From Patescibacteria group bacterium (GTDB taxonomy: Bacteria > Patescibacteriota > Patescibacteriia > 2-12-FULL-60-25): a stretch of DNA of 64,000 nt. The number at the start of each line of letters is the position of its first letter. The stretch's first letter is position 1. The stretch covers positions 1 through 64,000 of the forward strand of contig JAGOUY010000012.1 in the NCBI GenBank assembly GCA_018061025.1. The letters are read 5' to 3'. Below are positions 1 to 7,542 of this stretch, one piece after another. The translations under genes and the position numbers were made by a program. The notes beneath the pieces were generated by a model, which was not told the origin of the DNA, made no database searches, and saw only the letters and a program-made list of their open reading frames with translations.

Positions 1-868
1 CCCCGAGGCGACGGAGGGTTTCCACCGCTTCGTTGGTATGCGTGCGAACACCGTCTGTAATCCCCTGTCCCCAGGCTTGGCGTGGGAGCCCGACACGTAT
101 GCCTTTGAGGTCACGGCGCTTTTCAAGCTTGTGTGCGACCGTTGGAACGGTGGTTTGGTCGTGAGTATCCTGGCCGCGCAAGATATTAAATAATAGCGAG
201 GCATCCTCGACAGTTTTCGTCATAGGACCCACCTGATCGAAAGATGAAACCATTGCCATCACTCCGTAACGCGAAACACTTCCATAGGTAGGTTTATGGC
301 CCACAATGCCACAGAAGGCAGCTGGCTGACGGATGGAACCACCTGTGTCGGAACCAAGGGCAGCGACGCACATATCGCCCGCGACGGCCGCAGCGGAGCC
401 ACCGGAAGAACCTCCAGGCACACGTTCAATATCGCCAGGATGCTTGGTGGGACCAAAAGCGGAATGTTCCGTAGAAGAACCCATCGCAAATTCATCCAGG
501 TTGGTTTTTCCGAGAAAGACGGCGCCCGCCTCTTTTAATTGGCGAATGACGGTTGCATCATAGGGCGCGATATACTTGTCGAGGATTTTGGATCCGCCAG
601 TGGCGCGTACGCCCTGTATTAAAATATTATCTTTAATCGCGAGTGGAACGCCATCGAGAGGGCCCAAATCTTTTCCAGACGCGCGACGCGCATCTGAAGC
701 ACGCGCGGAGGCCAAGGCTCCCTCTTCATCGAGTGTAAGATAGGCATTCAGCGCCACATTCAAGCCACGCGCCTGTTGCAGATATGCCGCAGTGAGCTCT
801 TCTGAGGAGAAGGCTTTTTTTGTAAGTGCTTCGTGAGCAGAAGCAATCGTTTGGTTTAAAAGATTCAT
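1..868 (-). CDS. gatA: Glutamyl-tRNA(Gln)/aspartyl-tRNA(Asn) amidotransferase subunit A (3' part missing)
   Basis: Catalytic amidase subunit of GatCAB, which converts misacylated Glu-tRNA(Gln) or Asp-tRNA(Asn) to the amidated form in the cytoplasm. The frame opens at 868 ([15 protein letters not shown]) and is open to the window edge, so about 289 residues are seen of the usual 480 or so. The Ser-cisSer-Lys triad is visible: Lys in LAIKDN, the Gly/Ser-rich loop [12 protein letters not shown], and Ser in [11 protein letters not shown]. It begins 6 bases after the gatC stop, so it is co-transcribed with gatC. Only truncation by the window boundary is odd. Confidence 0.95.
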   Translation of the reverse strand, partial: MNLLNQTIASAHEALTKKAFSSEELTAAYLQQARGLNVALNAYLTLDEEGALASARASDARRASGKDLGPLDGVPLAIKDNILIQGVRATGGSKILDKYIAPYDATVIRQLKEAGAVFLGKTNLDEFAMGSSTEHSAFGPTKHPGDIERVPGGSSGGSAAAVAGDMCVAALGSDTGGSIRQPAAFCGIVGHKPTYGSVSRYGVMAMVSSFDQVGPMTKTVEDASLLFNILRGQDTHDQTTVPTVAHKLEKRRDLKGIRVGLPRQAWGQGITDGVRTHTNEAVETLRRLG

Positions 869-874
869 AGGGGT

Positions 875-1177
875 TTATTTTTTTGGTTTTTCGAAGACGG
901 CCGGAACGCGTAAGGCACCCGCGAGGCTGTCGGGAAAGTTTTGGAGGATCTGTTCGCGCACGCTTGGATCCTGCGGCAGTAGCTCATCCTTCCGTCCGCT
1001 AAACCCTTGGACGACCACGTCTGTTTCTGGGATTCCCCGTGTATCGATTTTGGCTAGACGCTGCACATATTCCAATATCTCTCCCAACTCCCTTGAGTAG
1101 CGAACATCCTCTTCTTTATTACGCTCTAAGCGCGTGAGCATGGCTAAGCGCTCCAGTTCTTCAGACGTCATCTCCAT
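875..1177 (-). CDS. gatC: Glutamyl-tRNA(Gln)/aspartyl-tRNA(Asn) amidotransferase subunit C
   Basis: Small helical subunit (100 aa, normal length) that wraps around and stabilises GatA in the GatCAB complex. The N-terminal EELERLAMLTRLE and the central GEILEYVQRLAKIDT segments match the family, and the C-terminus has the usual proline-rich tail before the last helix. It is the first gene of gatC-gatA. The start at 1177 is supported by a TACTCT hexamer ending exactly 8 nt upstream with no Shine-Dalgarno, which suggests a leaderless message. Confidence 0.93.
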   Translation of the reverse strand: MEMTSEELERLAMLTRLERNKEEDVRYSRELGEILEYVQRLAKIDTRGIPETDVVVQGFSGRKDELLPQDPSVREQILQNFPDSLAGALRVPAVFEKPKK

Positions 1178-1185
1178 ATGGGCGT

Positions 1186-1191
1186 AGAGTA
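1186..1191 (-). promoter_or_regulatory. -10-like element of gatC (8 nt from ATG)
   Basis: TACTCT on the minus strand, with 8 nt between it and the gatC ATG. One of eleven identically spaced sites in the window; it implies transcription starting at or next to the start codon. Confidence 0.5.
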
Positions 1192-1235
1192 CCTGGAGAA
1201 AGGTGAGCGGTCAAAATGACTAGAGAGGCAAAACT

Positions 1236-1244
1236 TGCTATTAT
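1236..1244 (+). promoter_or_regulatory. Extended -10 element TGCTATTAT (8 nt from ATG at 1253)
   Basis: Extended -10 (TGn + TATTAT) whose last base is 8 nt from the ATG at 1253. It argues that this ATG, not the TTG at 1235 that lies inside the element, is the start. Confidence 0.6.
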
Positions 1245-1252
1245 TCCCGTAT

Positions 1253-1609
1253 ATGAACGAAGTTCCTCCCCCTCTCGCCCCACACGAGATAGCTACTCCC
1301 CCTGTCCGACCTGCACGTCCAATGGATGCGCCTCTAGACCCACGGGCTGCGGATCGTCAGCTTAATCGTGAAATGGCAGACGCCGTTAGAAGCGATCCAG
1401 AGAATACAGAATATTTGGATAATGCGATGTCAGCGCTACGAGAAATTAAAAAAGCAGATGCTTTAAGAATAGATCTTCGTCTTGACAGCGAATCTCCTAA
1501 TATGACCCCCGAAGATAAAGCCGTTTTTAATGATTGGGTTAAAAACGTGCAAAGCGGTGAGCAATCCGTCCCTCCTCCGCGCAACAACATGGAGAGTGAT
1601 CAGACATAA
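1253..1609 (+). CDS. Hypothetical protein, 118 aa
   Basis: Not recognised. A soluble, acidic protein: a proline-rich first 35 residues (MNEVPPPLAPHEI, PVRPARPMDAPLDPR), then two predicted helices with many charged residues and a short proline-rich tail. No signal peptide or membrane segment. An in-frame TTG at 1235 lies inside the -10 box, so ATG 1253 is preferred. It is a single-gene unit, transcribed divergently from gatC and followed by a clear terminator at 1631-1658. Confidence 0.6.
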   Translation: MNEVPPPLAPHEIATPPVRPARPMDAPLDPRAADRQLNREMADAVRSDPENTEYLDNAMSALREIKKADALRIDLRLDSESPNMTPEDKAVFNDWVKNVQSGEQSVPPPRNNMESDQT

Positions 1610-1630
1610 TATTCCCCTTATTTACAAGAA

Positions 1631-1658
1631 AAAAACTCTTCTTTATGAAGGGTTTTTT
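1631..1658 (+). terminator. Rho-independent terminator
   Basis: An 11-bp stem (AAAAACTCTTC paired with GAAGGGTTTTT, one G-T pair) with a 5-nt loop and a T run, just after the 118-aa gene. Confidence 0.85.
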
Positions 1659-1739
1659 ATTGACGAGTTTACTTATTTCGTGACACGCTTCTTTCTAATC
1701 GTGGAGACAACTTTATCCCTTCACGAGATCAGAGGCTCA

Positions 1740-2156
1740 ATGACCAGATGGATGATGTGCAGTCTCATGCTCATCCTCTCTGTATGCTCCCCTGCTACGG
1801 TCATTCGCTCAACGCATGAACGATCGTGGATGAATGAAGGCCCAGGTATCACGATGCAGAATACGGACGGCACTCCTGTGAGAGTACCGAGACACTCCCT
1901 CTGCGATACAGAGCCACACGGTTCACCTACGGAAGATGTGGTTTTCATTGACCTAGGCATTCTTCCTCAAGGGGCACGCTTTATCATGCTTTTTGATGAG
2001 AATAACGTAGAACTAGCGAGTGGGTTCGTCATTGCGAGACAAAATGAATCTGCTACATGCTACCTTCGTGTCGCACACGGGAGAAGACACGTACACATTC
2101 TCATCCTGGATGATTCAGGTTCCCTTCCTCGGGAGCGACAACAACCCCTCTATTAA
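1740..2156 (+). CDS. Small exported hypothetical protein, 138 aa
   Basis: Not recognised. The start at 1740 (MTRWMMCSLMLILSV) is chosen because it opens directly into a hydrophobic export signal (residues 4-20, ending near SVCSPA) and has an AGAGG motif 5 nt upstream. Upstream in-frame ATGs would add about 70 residues of non-coding-like sequence overlapping the previous gene. The mature part has a beta-rich segment (VVFIDLGILPQGARFIMLF, then an ELASGFVIARQ strand), with Cys at about 85 and 113. LSVC resembles a lipobox, but Val at -1 is unfavourable. Confidence 0.5.
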   Translation: MTRWMMCSLMLILSVCSPATVIRSTHERSWMNEGPGITMQNTDGTPVRVPRHSLCDTEPHGSPTEDVVFIDLGILPQGARFIMLFDENNVELASGFVIARQNESATCYLRVAHGRRHVHILILDDSGSLPRERQQPLY

Positions 2157-2198
2157 CTGGCCTATCTCTCACGTTTCCCTCCGGGGATTCTTTTGCTT

Positions 2199-4268
2199 TT
2201 AGGCCGTGATTTTTTTCAAAAACTCCTCCTCGCTCAAGATCGTAACACCTAGAGCCTGCGCCTTATCCGCCTTTGAACCCGCCTCTTCCCCTACAACTAC
2301 GAAGCTGGTTTTTTTAGACACGGATTCAGATACGGTCGCACCAAGGGCGCGGACTTTTTCTTTGGCTTGATCACGAGACATGGATGTGAGCGTCCCCGTA
2401 AATACCCAGCTCGTCCCCGTGAGTGGTCCTGCCGCCTTCGGCGTAGCGCTTTCAACTTGTACTTCCGCAAGGAGGTGGGTTAAGCGCTCTTGTTCGATGC
2501 TGTCCATAAAAAAGTCGAGCACGGAACGCGCGACCACTTCCCCGATCCCATCAACGGAGAATAATTGCTCTTCTGTGGCGGTACGCAAAGCCTCGATTGA
2601 GCCAAAGGCGTGGGCGAGATCGATAGCCGTCTGAGATCCTACGTGACGAATGCCAAGGGCGAGAATGAATCGTTCTAAGCTGATTTGGCGATGCGATTGA
2701 ATTTGCTGGACGAGTTTGTTCGCAGATACTTCTGCGAACCGTTCGAGAGCTTCTAGATCCCCTACGGTTAATTTGAAGAGATCCGCAGGTTCATGCACCA
2801 AGCCCTCTTGGATCAGCTGCTCCATGATCTTGTCACCAAGGCCACGCATATCAAATGCATCGCGCGCCACAAAGTGAAGCAGGCGTGCCAGCTCTTGCGC
2901 GAAGCATTGGCGGTTGACGCAGACAATCGCTACTTCCTCTTCTTTGCGCTCGACGGCTGATCCGCAAATAGGACAATGGCGCGGCATCTTAAAGGCCGTT
3001 TCTTTACCGGTGCGCAGCTTAGGCAGAACTTGGATAATTTTTGGGATGATATCACCAGCTTTTTCGACAATAACGGTATCTCCGATTCTGACATCTAAGC
3101 GATCAATTTCATCTTGGTTATGAAGAGATGCGCGCGTAACCGTCGTGCCCGCGAGGGCAACCGGATCCATGATCGCGACAGGCGTCAGCGCTCCCGTGCG
3201 GCCGACAGACACTTGGATATCTCGCACGATCGTCGTCCCCTGCTCGGCGGGAAATTTCCAGGCAATGGCGCCACGAGGTGTTTTGCCAACAACGCCTAAC
3301 CGTTCAAATAACGCATCATCATTGATATTAATGACGATCCCATCTGTCCAATAACCTAGGTGATCACGCTGTTTGATAATCTCGGCATGAAATTTCTCAA
3401 CCTCATCGAGTGTCTTGCACAGATGGTTGCGTGGATTTTGGGCAAAACCGATCAGCTCAAGCATACGATGCGCTTGAGCATGCGTCGTGAGTCCAACGTC
3501 ATCGATGATATCGTAGGCAAAAAATGAGAGCTTGCGAGCCGCGGCAATGCTCGAATCAAGCTGACGAATTGAACCAGCAGAGGCGTTGCGTGGATTGGCA
3601 AATGTTGGCTGGCCAGAAGCCGTGAGTTCGTCATTCATGGCTTTGAATTGACGCTCTGTCATATACACCTCACCGCGAATTTCTAATCGCCCCGAGGGAC
3701 TCTCCAACGCCTGACGGACACGTTGTTGATCACGCATCATCGGTTCTTGCTCAAAAAAATCTGCCAACTCTTTCTCTGAGGGAAGATGCAAACGCAAAGG
3801 AATGGCATCGATGGTTTTTAGATTTTCCGTCACCTCTTCTCCAATACGTCCATCTCCGCGCGTTGAGCCTTGGACAAACACTCCGTCTTCATAGATGAGT
3901 GAGACGGCCAGCCCATCCATCTTTATCTCCGTGAAAAACTCAAACTGACCCAGCGGTTCAAGCTTATGTAAACGCGTAAGCCAGTCCTCCATTTCTTGGC
4001 GTGAAAAGGCATCCTCCAATGACAACATGGGAACCGAATGAGGGACTTTTTGAAAACCGCTGGCAACTTTACCCGCCACGCGTTGTGTCGGAGAGTCGGG
4101 AGTGATGAGGTCGGGATAGGTTTGCTCAAGCGTATATAATTCATGCTTCAACGCATCGAGAGCGGCCGGGGAAATCGAAAGCGCGTCGAGCACATGCTCT
4201 TCGTAGCGGTAACGATCAATTTCCAGACGTAACTTTGCAATACGCTCTTTCGCTTCTGGTTTATTCAT
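2199..4268 (-). CDS. ligA: NAD-dependent DNA ligase LigA
   Basis: Seals nicks in duplex DNA during replication and repair using NAD+. Full length at 689 aa. The domains are in order: Ia region, adenylation domain with the KxDG nucleophile (Lys116 in EIKMDGLAV), OB fold, C4 zinc finger (CPIC...CVNRQC), helix-hairpin-helix repeats (GLGDKI, LGIRHVG, VDGIGEVVA) and a C-terminal BRCT domain (from about residue 610, GTSWVFTGTL). It is the last gene of the pilus block, 12 bases after pilD, which is a co-transcription link rather than a functional one. Confidence 0.98.
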   Translation of the reverse strand: MNKPEAKERIAKLRLEIDRYRYEEHVLDALSISPAALDALKHELYTLEQTYPDLITPDSPTQRVAGKVASGFQKVPHSVPMLSLEDAFSRQEMEDWLTRLHKLEPLGQFEFFTEIKMDGLAVSLIYEDGVFVQGSTRGDGRIGEEVTENLKTIDAIPLRLHLPSEKELADFFEQEPMMRDQQRVRQALESPSGRLEIRGEVYMTERQFKAMNDELTASGQPTFANPRNASAGSIRQLDSSIAAARKLSFFAYDIIDDVGLTTHAQAHRMLELIGFAQNPRNHLCKTLDEVEKFHAEIIKQRDHLGYWTDGIVININDDALFERLGVVGKTPRGAIAWKFPAEQGTTIVRDIQVSVGRTGALTPVAIMDPVALAGTTVTRASLHNQDEIDRLDVRIGDTVIVEKAGDIIPKIIQVLPKLRTGKETAFKMPRHCPICGSAVERKEEEVAIVCVNRQCFAQELARLLHFVARDAFDMRGLGDKIMEQLIQEGLVHEPADLFKLTVGDLEALERFAEVSANKLVQQIQSHRQISLERFILALGIRHVGSQTAIDLAHAFGSIEALRTATEEQLFSVDGIGEVVARSVLDFFMDSIEQERLTHLLAEVQVESATPKAAGPLTGTSWVFTGTLTSMSRDQAKEKVRALGATVSESVSKKTSFVVVGEEAGSKADKAQALGVTILSEEEFLKKITA

Positions 4269-4280
4269 ACGGATTTTGTC

Positions 4281-5060
4281 TTAAAATAACTCTCTGATCC
4301 ACGCTTCTACAACAGGTCCGTATAATACCGCTCCTAGTGTACCTAGGGCGAGCAGAGGCGCAAAGGGAATGCGTGAGCCTCTGCGAACCATGCCGAGTAA
4401 AAACAGAACGAGTACGATCCCGCCGCCTAAGATATAGGTTAGATAGAGCGCAATCCCCACCTGTGGCCAGCCTAAAAACGCCCCCATGAGAACCCCAAGC
4501 CAAGGATCACCTCCCCCCATCGCGCGACCGCGGCTGAGCCATACCTGTGCACCTAAAAATCCTCCTCCGACCAGAATCCCTATCAAAACCGACATCCAGG
4601 GCAAGGTTCCTGACAAAATGTTCCAAGCCGCGGCGATAACGGCTGCGATGACCATTGGTTCAATCGGCAAGACTTTCCAACGGAGATCAAACACGACCAA
4701 GGCAAGAAGCAAAAGCAGAAACAAACTCTCTGTGACAAAGAGTGGCCAGAGAGAGGGGTTTGCGAGAAGTGGATAGCGTACATAGACGACCACCAAGATG
4801 ATGGCAGCCGCTAATTCAACCAAGGGGTACTGAATATGGATTGGATGCTGACACGTGGCGCAACGACCACGTAGCCATATCCATGACAGGACAGGAACGA
4901 GATGCTGAGGGCGTAAGGTGGTGCGGCAATGCGGACATTCAGACCGTCCCATGATGGTTATCCCTTTATATAAACGGATAATGAGTACGTTTAAAAATGA
5001 ACCAATGATGGCCCCTAACAGACCCGCCAACAGATAGACGACAAGCATCACACGATCCAA
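4281..5060 (-). CDS. pilD: Prepilin peptidase (type IV leader peptidase)
   Basis: Inner-membrane aspartyl protease that cleaves type IV prepilins after the conserved Gly and usually N-methylates the new N-terminus. 259 aa with about seven membrane segments. The cytoplasmic zinc-binding region CPHC...CATC lies at about residues 42-70. The two catalytic Asp are seen in VVFDLRWKVLP and in the GxGD-type motif GGGDPWLG. It starts 3 bases after the pilin gene ends, so they are probably translationally coupled. Expected substrates include both the neighbouring pilin and the receiver-pilin fusion. Confidence 0.95.
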   Translation of the reverse strand: MDRVMLVVYLLAGLLGAIIGSFLNVLIIRLYKGITIMGRSECPHCRTTLRPQHLVPVLSWIWLRGRCATCQHPIHIQYPLVELAAAIILVVVYVRYPLLANPSLWPLFVTESLFLLLLLALVVFDLRWKVLPIEPMVIAAVIAAAWNILSGTLPWMSVLIGILVGGGFLGAQVWLSRGRAMGGGDPWLGVLMGAFLGWPQVGIALYLTYILGGGIVLVLFLLGMVRRGSRIPFAPLLALGTLGAVLYGPVVEAWIRELF

Positions 5061-5063
5061 AGA

Positions 5064-5534
5064 CTATTTTTCTTCATCTTTTCCATCGATGACCCCATTG
5101 GCGTGCGCGTAAAATACATTTGCTTTGCCGAGATCTGTATCACTTTCTGTAACGAAACGAATGGAGTAGCCGTTGGCCCCGCCTTTATAATAATAAAATT
5201 CATTGACTTTGGGTCCCGTAGACAAACGATCTAGGTAGATGGGTTGCTGCGCGCTTTGTCGAGCCTCGAAGCCACCCGCGGATAAGACCTCTGCATTTGA
5301 ACCAGGCTTGCCTAGCTCGATCCCGGCACTTGAAGGATAGGTAGCTTTTTCTAACCAATATCGGCTAAGACCGGCCGAGATCGTACTCACATCTGATAAC
5401 CGCTGGGCATCACGGACGCGAGCGCGGGCGCTATTTAAAGACAGAACCGCTAGCGTTGCCAACAAGCCGAAGACGGCCAGCACAATCAGTATTTCCAAGA
5501 TGGTAAACCCGGGCTTTAAACGTCTCATCAACAT
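5064..5534 (-). CDS. Type IV pilin / pseudopilin
   Basis: A 156-aa prepilin. Short positively charged leader MLMRRLKPG, then the mature start FTILEILIVLAVFGLLATLA with Glu at +5. The N-terminal helix continues with the typical RARVRDAQRLSDVSTI pattern, followed by a small C-terminal head containing FYYYKGGANGYSIRF. It needs PilD, encoded immediately downstream. The start at 5534 is 8 nt after an extended -10 (TGCTATACT), so it has its own leaderless promoter besides any read-through. It could be the major pilin or a minor one; the head is short and has no disulfide pair. Confidence 0.92.
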   Translation of the reverse strand: MLMRRLKPGFTILEILIVLAVFGLLATLAVLSLNSARARVRDAQRLSDVSTISAGLSRYWLEKATYPSSAGIELGKPGSNAEVLSAGGFEARQSAQQPIYLDRLSTGPKVNEFYYYKGGANGYSIRFVTESDTDLGKANVFYAHANGVIDGKDEEK

Positions 5535-5542
5535 ATGAGGGA

Positions 5543-5551
5543 AGTATAGCA
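5543..5551 (-). promoter_or_regulatory. Extended -10 TGCTATACT of the pilin gene
   Basis: Consensus-like extended -10 with 8 nt to the pilin ATG at 5534. It lies in the 25-nt gap after the receiver-pilin gene and gives the pilin an independent promoter. Confidence 0.65.
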
Positions 5552-5559
5552 GTTTTGTC

Positions 5560-6435
5560 TTATTCCATCACTCCTGCCTGGTTTATCGTATGGGTGCGTC
5601 CTCCTTCAAGACTATCCCGATCACGAGCTAAGAAAAACCGTAGTTTAAAGGCCGTTGTCGAGATTGGTTGCGCCCCATCTGGCTCGATCGCTACATGGCA
5701 GGGGACGGTGCTCGCTGTTGTACAGGTGTGCTCTGGATCTAAGATGAGCGTGTATCGTTCATAGTCTGGTTTAGCACCCGTCCAGTGCCAAGGGGTAGGT
5801 AAGGAGGCCTGACAACTCTCTTCCTTACAGAGACGACATCCCAGCAGCTGAACTGGACGGTCTGCCGCCTCGGTACATCCAACTAAGAGAGTGCGCTCTT
5901 GTTGGGCGGCGACCATGGCAGACACGGACGCGCGCATGACCGCGAGCTGACCATCATCACGGCGCACATCTAAAACTCGCCGTATTTGCAAAAAAGTAAA
6001 TCCTATCGCTACTAAAAACGCTGCGCAGACGACGAGCCATTCTGGCAGGGTGAATCCATTTTGTTTTTCTCCTTCTTCAAATCGTTTGGCGACATGTCGC
6101 GCCACTTCATGCGGATGGTGCTGGCCTTTTAAAAAATATTCGCACGCTCCTAAGGAAAAACAGCGCTGTATATCTTCTTGCGAGGCAAGTTGTGACCACA
6201 CCATGAGAGGTATATCTTTGGTACGTGGATCTTCTTTTAAGGCCTGCAAAAGTTCAAAACCATTTAATTTAGAAAGACGTAAATCGAAGAGCACAGCAGC
6301 CGGCTCATGTTCTTGCATTAAGTCTGCCACGTCTTCGGCGTTTGTCGTGTGAACAAGATCGATGCCTTGCGCACTAAAGGCGCGTTTGACGCCTTGGGCA
6401 AAAAATTGATCTTCTTCGGCGTAAATAACGATCAT
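5560..6435 (-). CDS. Response-regulator receiver domain fused to a type IV prepilin
   Basis: A 291-aa two-part protein. Residues 1-120 form a CheY-like receiver with all key positions: acidic pair Glu8/Asp9, phosphoacceptor Asp51 (VLFDLRLSKLNG), Ser81 and Lys103 (YFLKG). Residues 121-150 are a textbook prepilin signal: NGFTLPEW followed by a hydrophobic helix, with cleavage predicted after Gly127 and Glu132 at +5. The remainder is a pilin-like stalk (DVRRDDGQLAVMRASVSAM) and a head with about seven Cys. No in-frame start codon exists near residue 127 and the frame is unbroken, so this is a genuine fusion. The start at 6435 overlaps the previous stop as ATGA. The individual domains are secure; the function of the fusion is unknown. 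Confidence 0.88.
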   Translation of the reverse strand: MIVIYAEEDQFFAQGVKRAFSAQGIDLVHTTNAEDVADLMQEHEPAAVLFDLRLSKLNGFELLQALKEDPRTKDIPLMVWSQLASQEDIQRCFSLGACEYFLKGQHHPHEVARHVAKRFEEGEKQNGFTLPEWLVVCAAFLVAIGFTFLQIRRVLDVRRDDGQLAVMRASVSAMVAAQQERTLLVGCTEAADRPVQLLGCRLCKEESCQASLPTPWHWTGAKPDYERYTLILDPEHTCTTASTVPCHVAIEPDGAQPISTTAFKLRFFLARDRDSLEGGRTHTINQAGVME

Positions 6436-7535
6436 AGGGAACGACTCGTCCACGCCATACCATTCGGCACTACGTGACGTTGTAAGATTGAAACGGGGAT
6501 ATGCGCGTATTGGAGCGGCTCTGCCCAACGCACATCAGGTGTTTTTTGATACGCCACGACGGGACGTCCACTTAAGGCGGCATGCACCGCTTCTTCTTGA
6601 TACTCTTCTTCTTCAACCTGATAAACCGCTGGAAGGTCGGGCTGGGTGCGCCAATGCGCTTCCTCTTTTTCAAGTAACCACCCTTGTTGCTCGGCTCGGG
6701 CTTGTACCAGATCCTGTCCGGAAGCCACGAATATCAACATGCCCTCAGGATGCTGCGTAAATACCTCAAAGGCCTGCGACCAATCAAGAGGGTGCGTTTG
6801 TGCGGCTTGGTCTTCTTGACGTTTTAGGGTGAGAACGGCTCCGTGGCTTGTCGCCGAATGAGAGATACTCCAATCCGCAAAGGCCCGCTCTCGGTGACGT
6901 AAAAGATGCATTGCAAGAGCAGGTGCGCTCGCAGGAGAGTGCGTTATAAGATCTCGGTCTAAGGCCTGAACACTTTGATGAGAAACGTGCCACCCGTGCG
7001 TATCACACCCTATCTCCACGTGAGAGGTTGAAGCGTGATCTAAGCGATTCTGTAACTGACGACGAATACTGCTGACCGTGGCCAACGGAGGAGTATACGC
7101 GGGACGAACATCTGACCATAACGTGACAGCAGGGACGAGTTCGAGGCCATGAGCCTGTACAGCACTCGCAACCGCTTTAACGGCCTTGGCATCGGAAGGA
7201 TCTGCGAAAGCTACCAAGAGAGTAGATACATCTTCATCAATCATGACGGCTCGCTGTTCAACAAGCCAGTCTGCATCTAGACGTGGCGCTCTACGTGCGG
7301 ATCGTGGAAGAGCGACTCGTCTCGTGAATGGAATGTCAAACATGTGGGTCAGCGCTTCTCCGTATTGGTCAGGCGTCATCAGACCCGTTCCAATCAGGGC
7401 TTGTTCTGGATGGAGACCGTGTTCGAGCAATACGCGCGTCTTTTGCACGGTTTTTGGCGTTAGCCAACCCTCCCCTTGGCACACAGCCAGGAGATCAGAA
7501 ACGACGTGAAGGTCGCGAAAAAACGTAGCGGACAT
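6432..7535 (-). CDS. Degenerate PilB/GspE-like protein lacking the Walker A motif
   Basis: 367 aa. The N-terminal third matches the MshEN/GspE N-domain found in PilB (LIGTGLMTPDQYGEALTHMF, then DIPFTRRV). The rest follows the PilB ATPase domain in order, but with catalytic motifs lost: ASTSHVEIG where ASDIHIEP is expected (about residue 168), HPEGMLIFVASGQDLV where the GPTGSGKTT loop belongs (262-277), QPDLPAVYQVEEEE in the Walker B region (298-311), and AALSGRPVVAYQK for AALTGHLVLSTLH (319-331). It probably cannot hydrolyse ATP and may be an adaptor in the pilus motor. It starts 7 nt after pilM and overlaps the receiver-pilin gene by 4 nt. Confidence 0.75.
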   Translation of the reverse strand: MSATFFRDLHVVSDLLAVCQGEGWLTPKTVQKTRVLLEHGLHPEQALIGTGLMTPDQYGEALTHMFDIPFTRRVALPRSARRAPRLDADWLVEQRAVMIDEDVSTLLVAFADPSDAKAVKAVASAVQAHGLELVPAVTLWSDVRPAYTPPLATVSSIRRQLQNRLDHASTSHVEIGCDTHGWHVSHQSVQALDRDLITHSPASAPALAMHLLRHRERAFADWSISHSATSHGAVLTLKRQEDQAAQTHPLDWSQAFEVFTQHPEGMLIFVASGQDLVQARAEQQGWLLEKEEAHWRTQPDLPAVYQVEEEEYQEEAVHAALSGRPVVAYQKTPDVRWAEPLQYAHIPVSILQRHVVPNGMAWTSRSL

Positions 7536-7542
7536 GGTTATT

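Noticed and set aside
5560..7535. Explaining the receiver-pilin fusion by an internal start for the pilin
   Set aside because: An AAGGAG lies before the pilin part, but the ATG it serves is out of frame and no in-frame ATG, GTG or TTG lies near residue 127.
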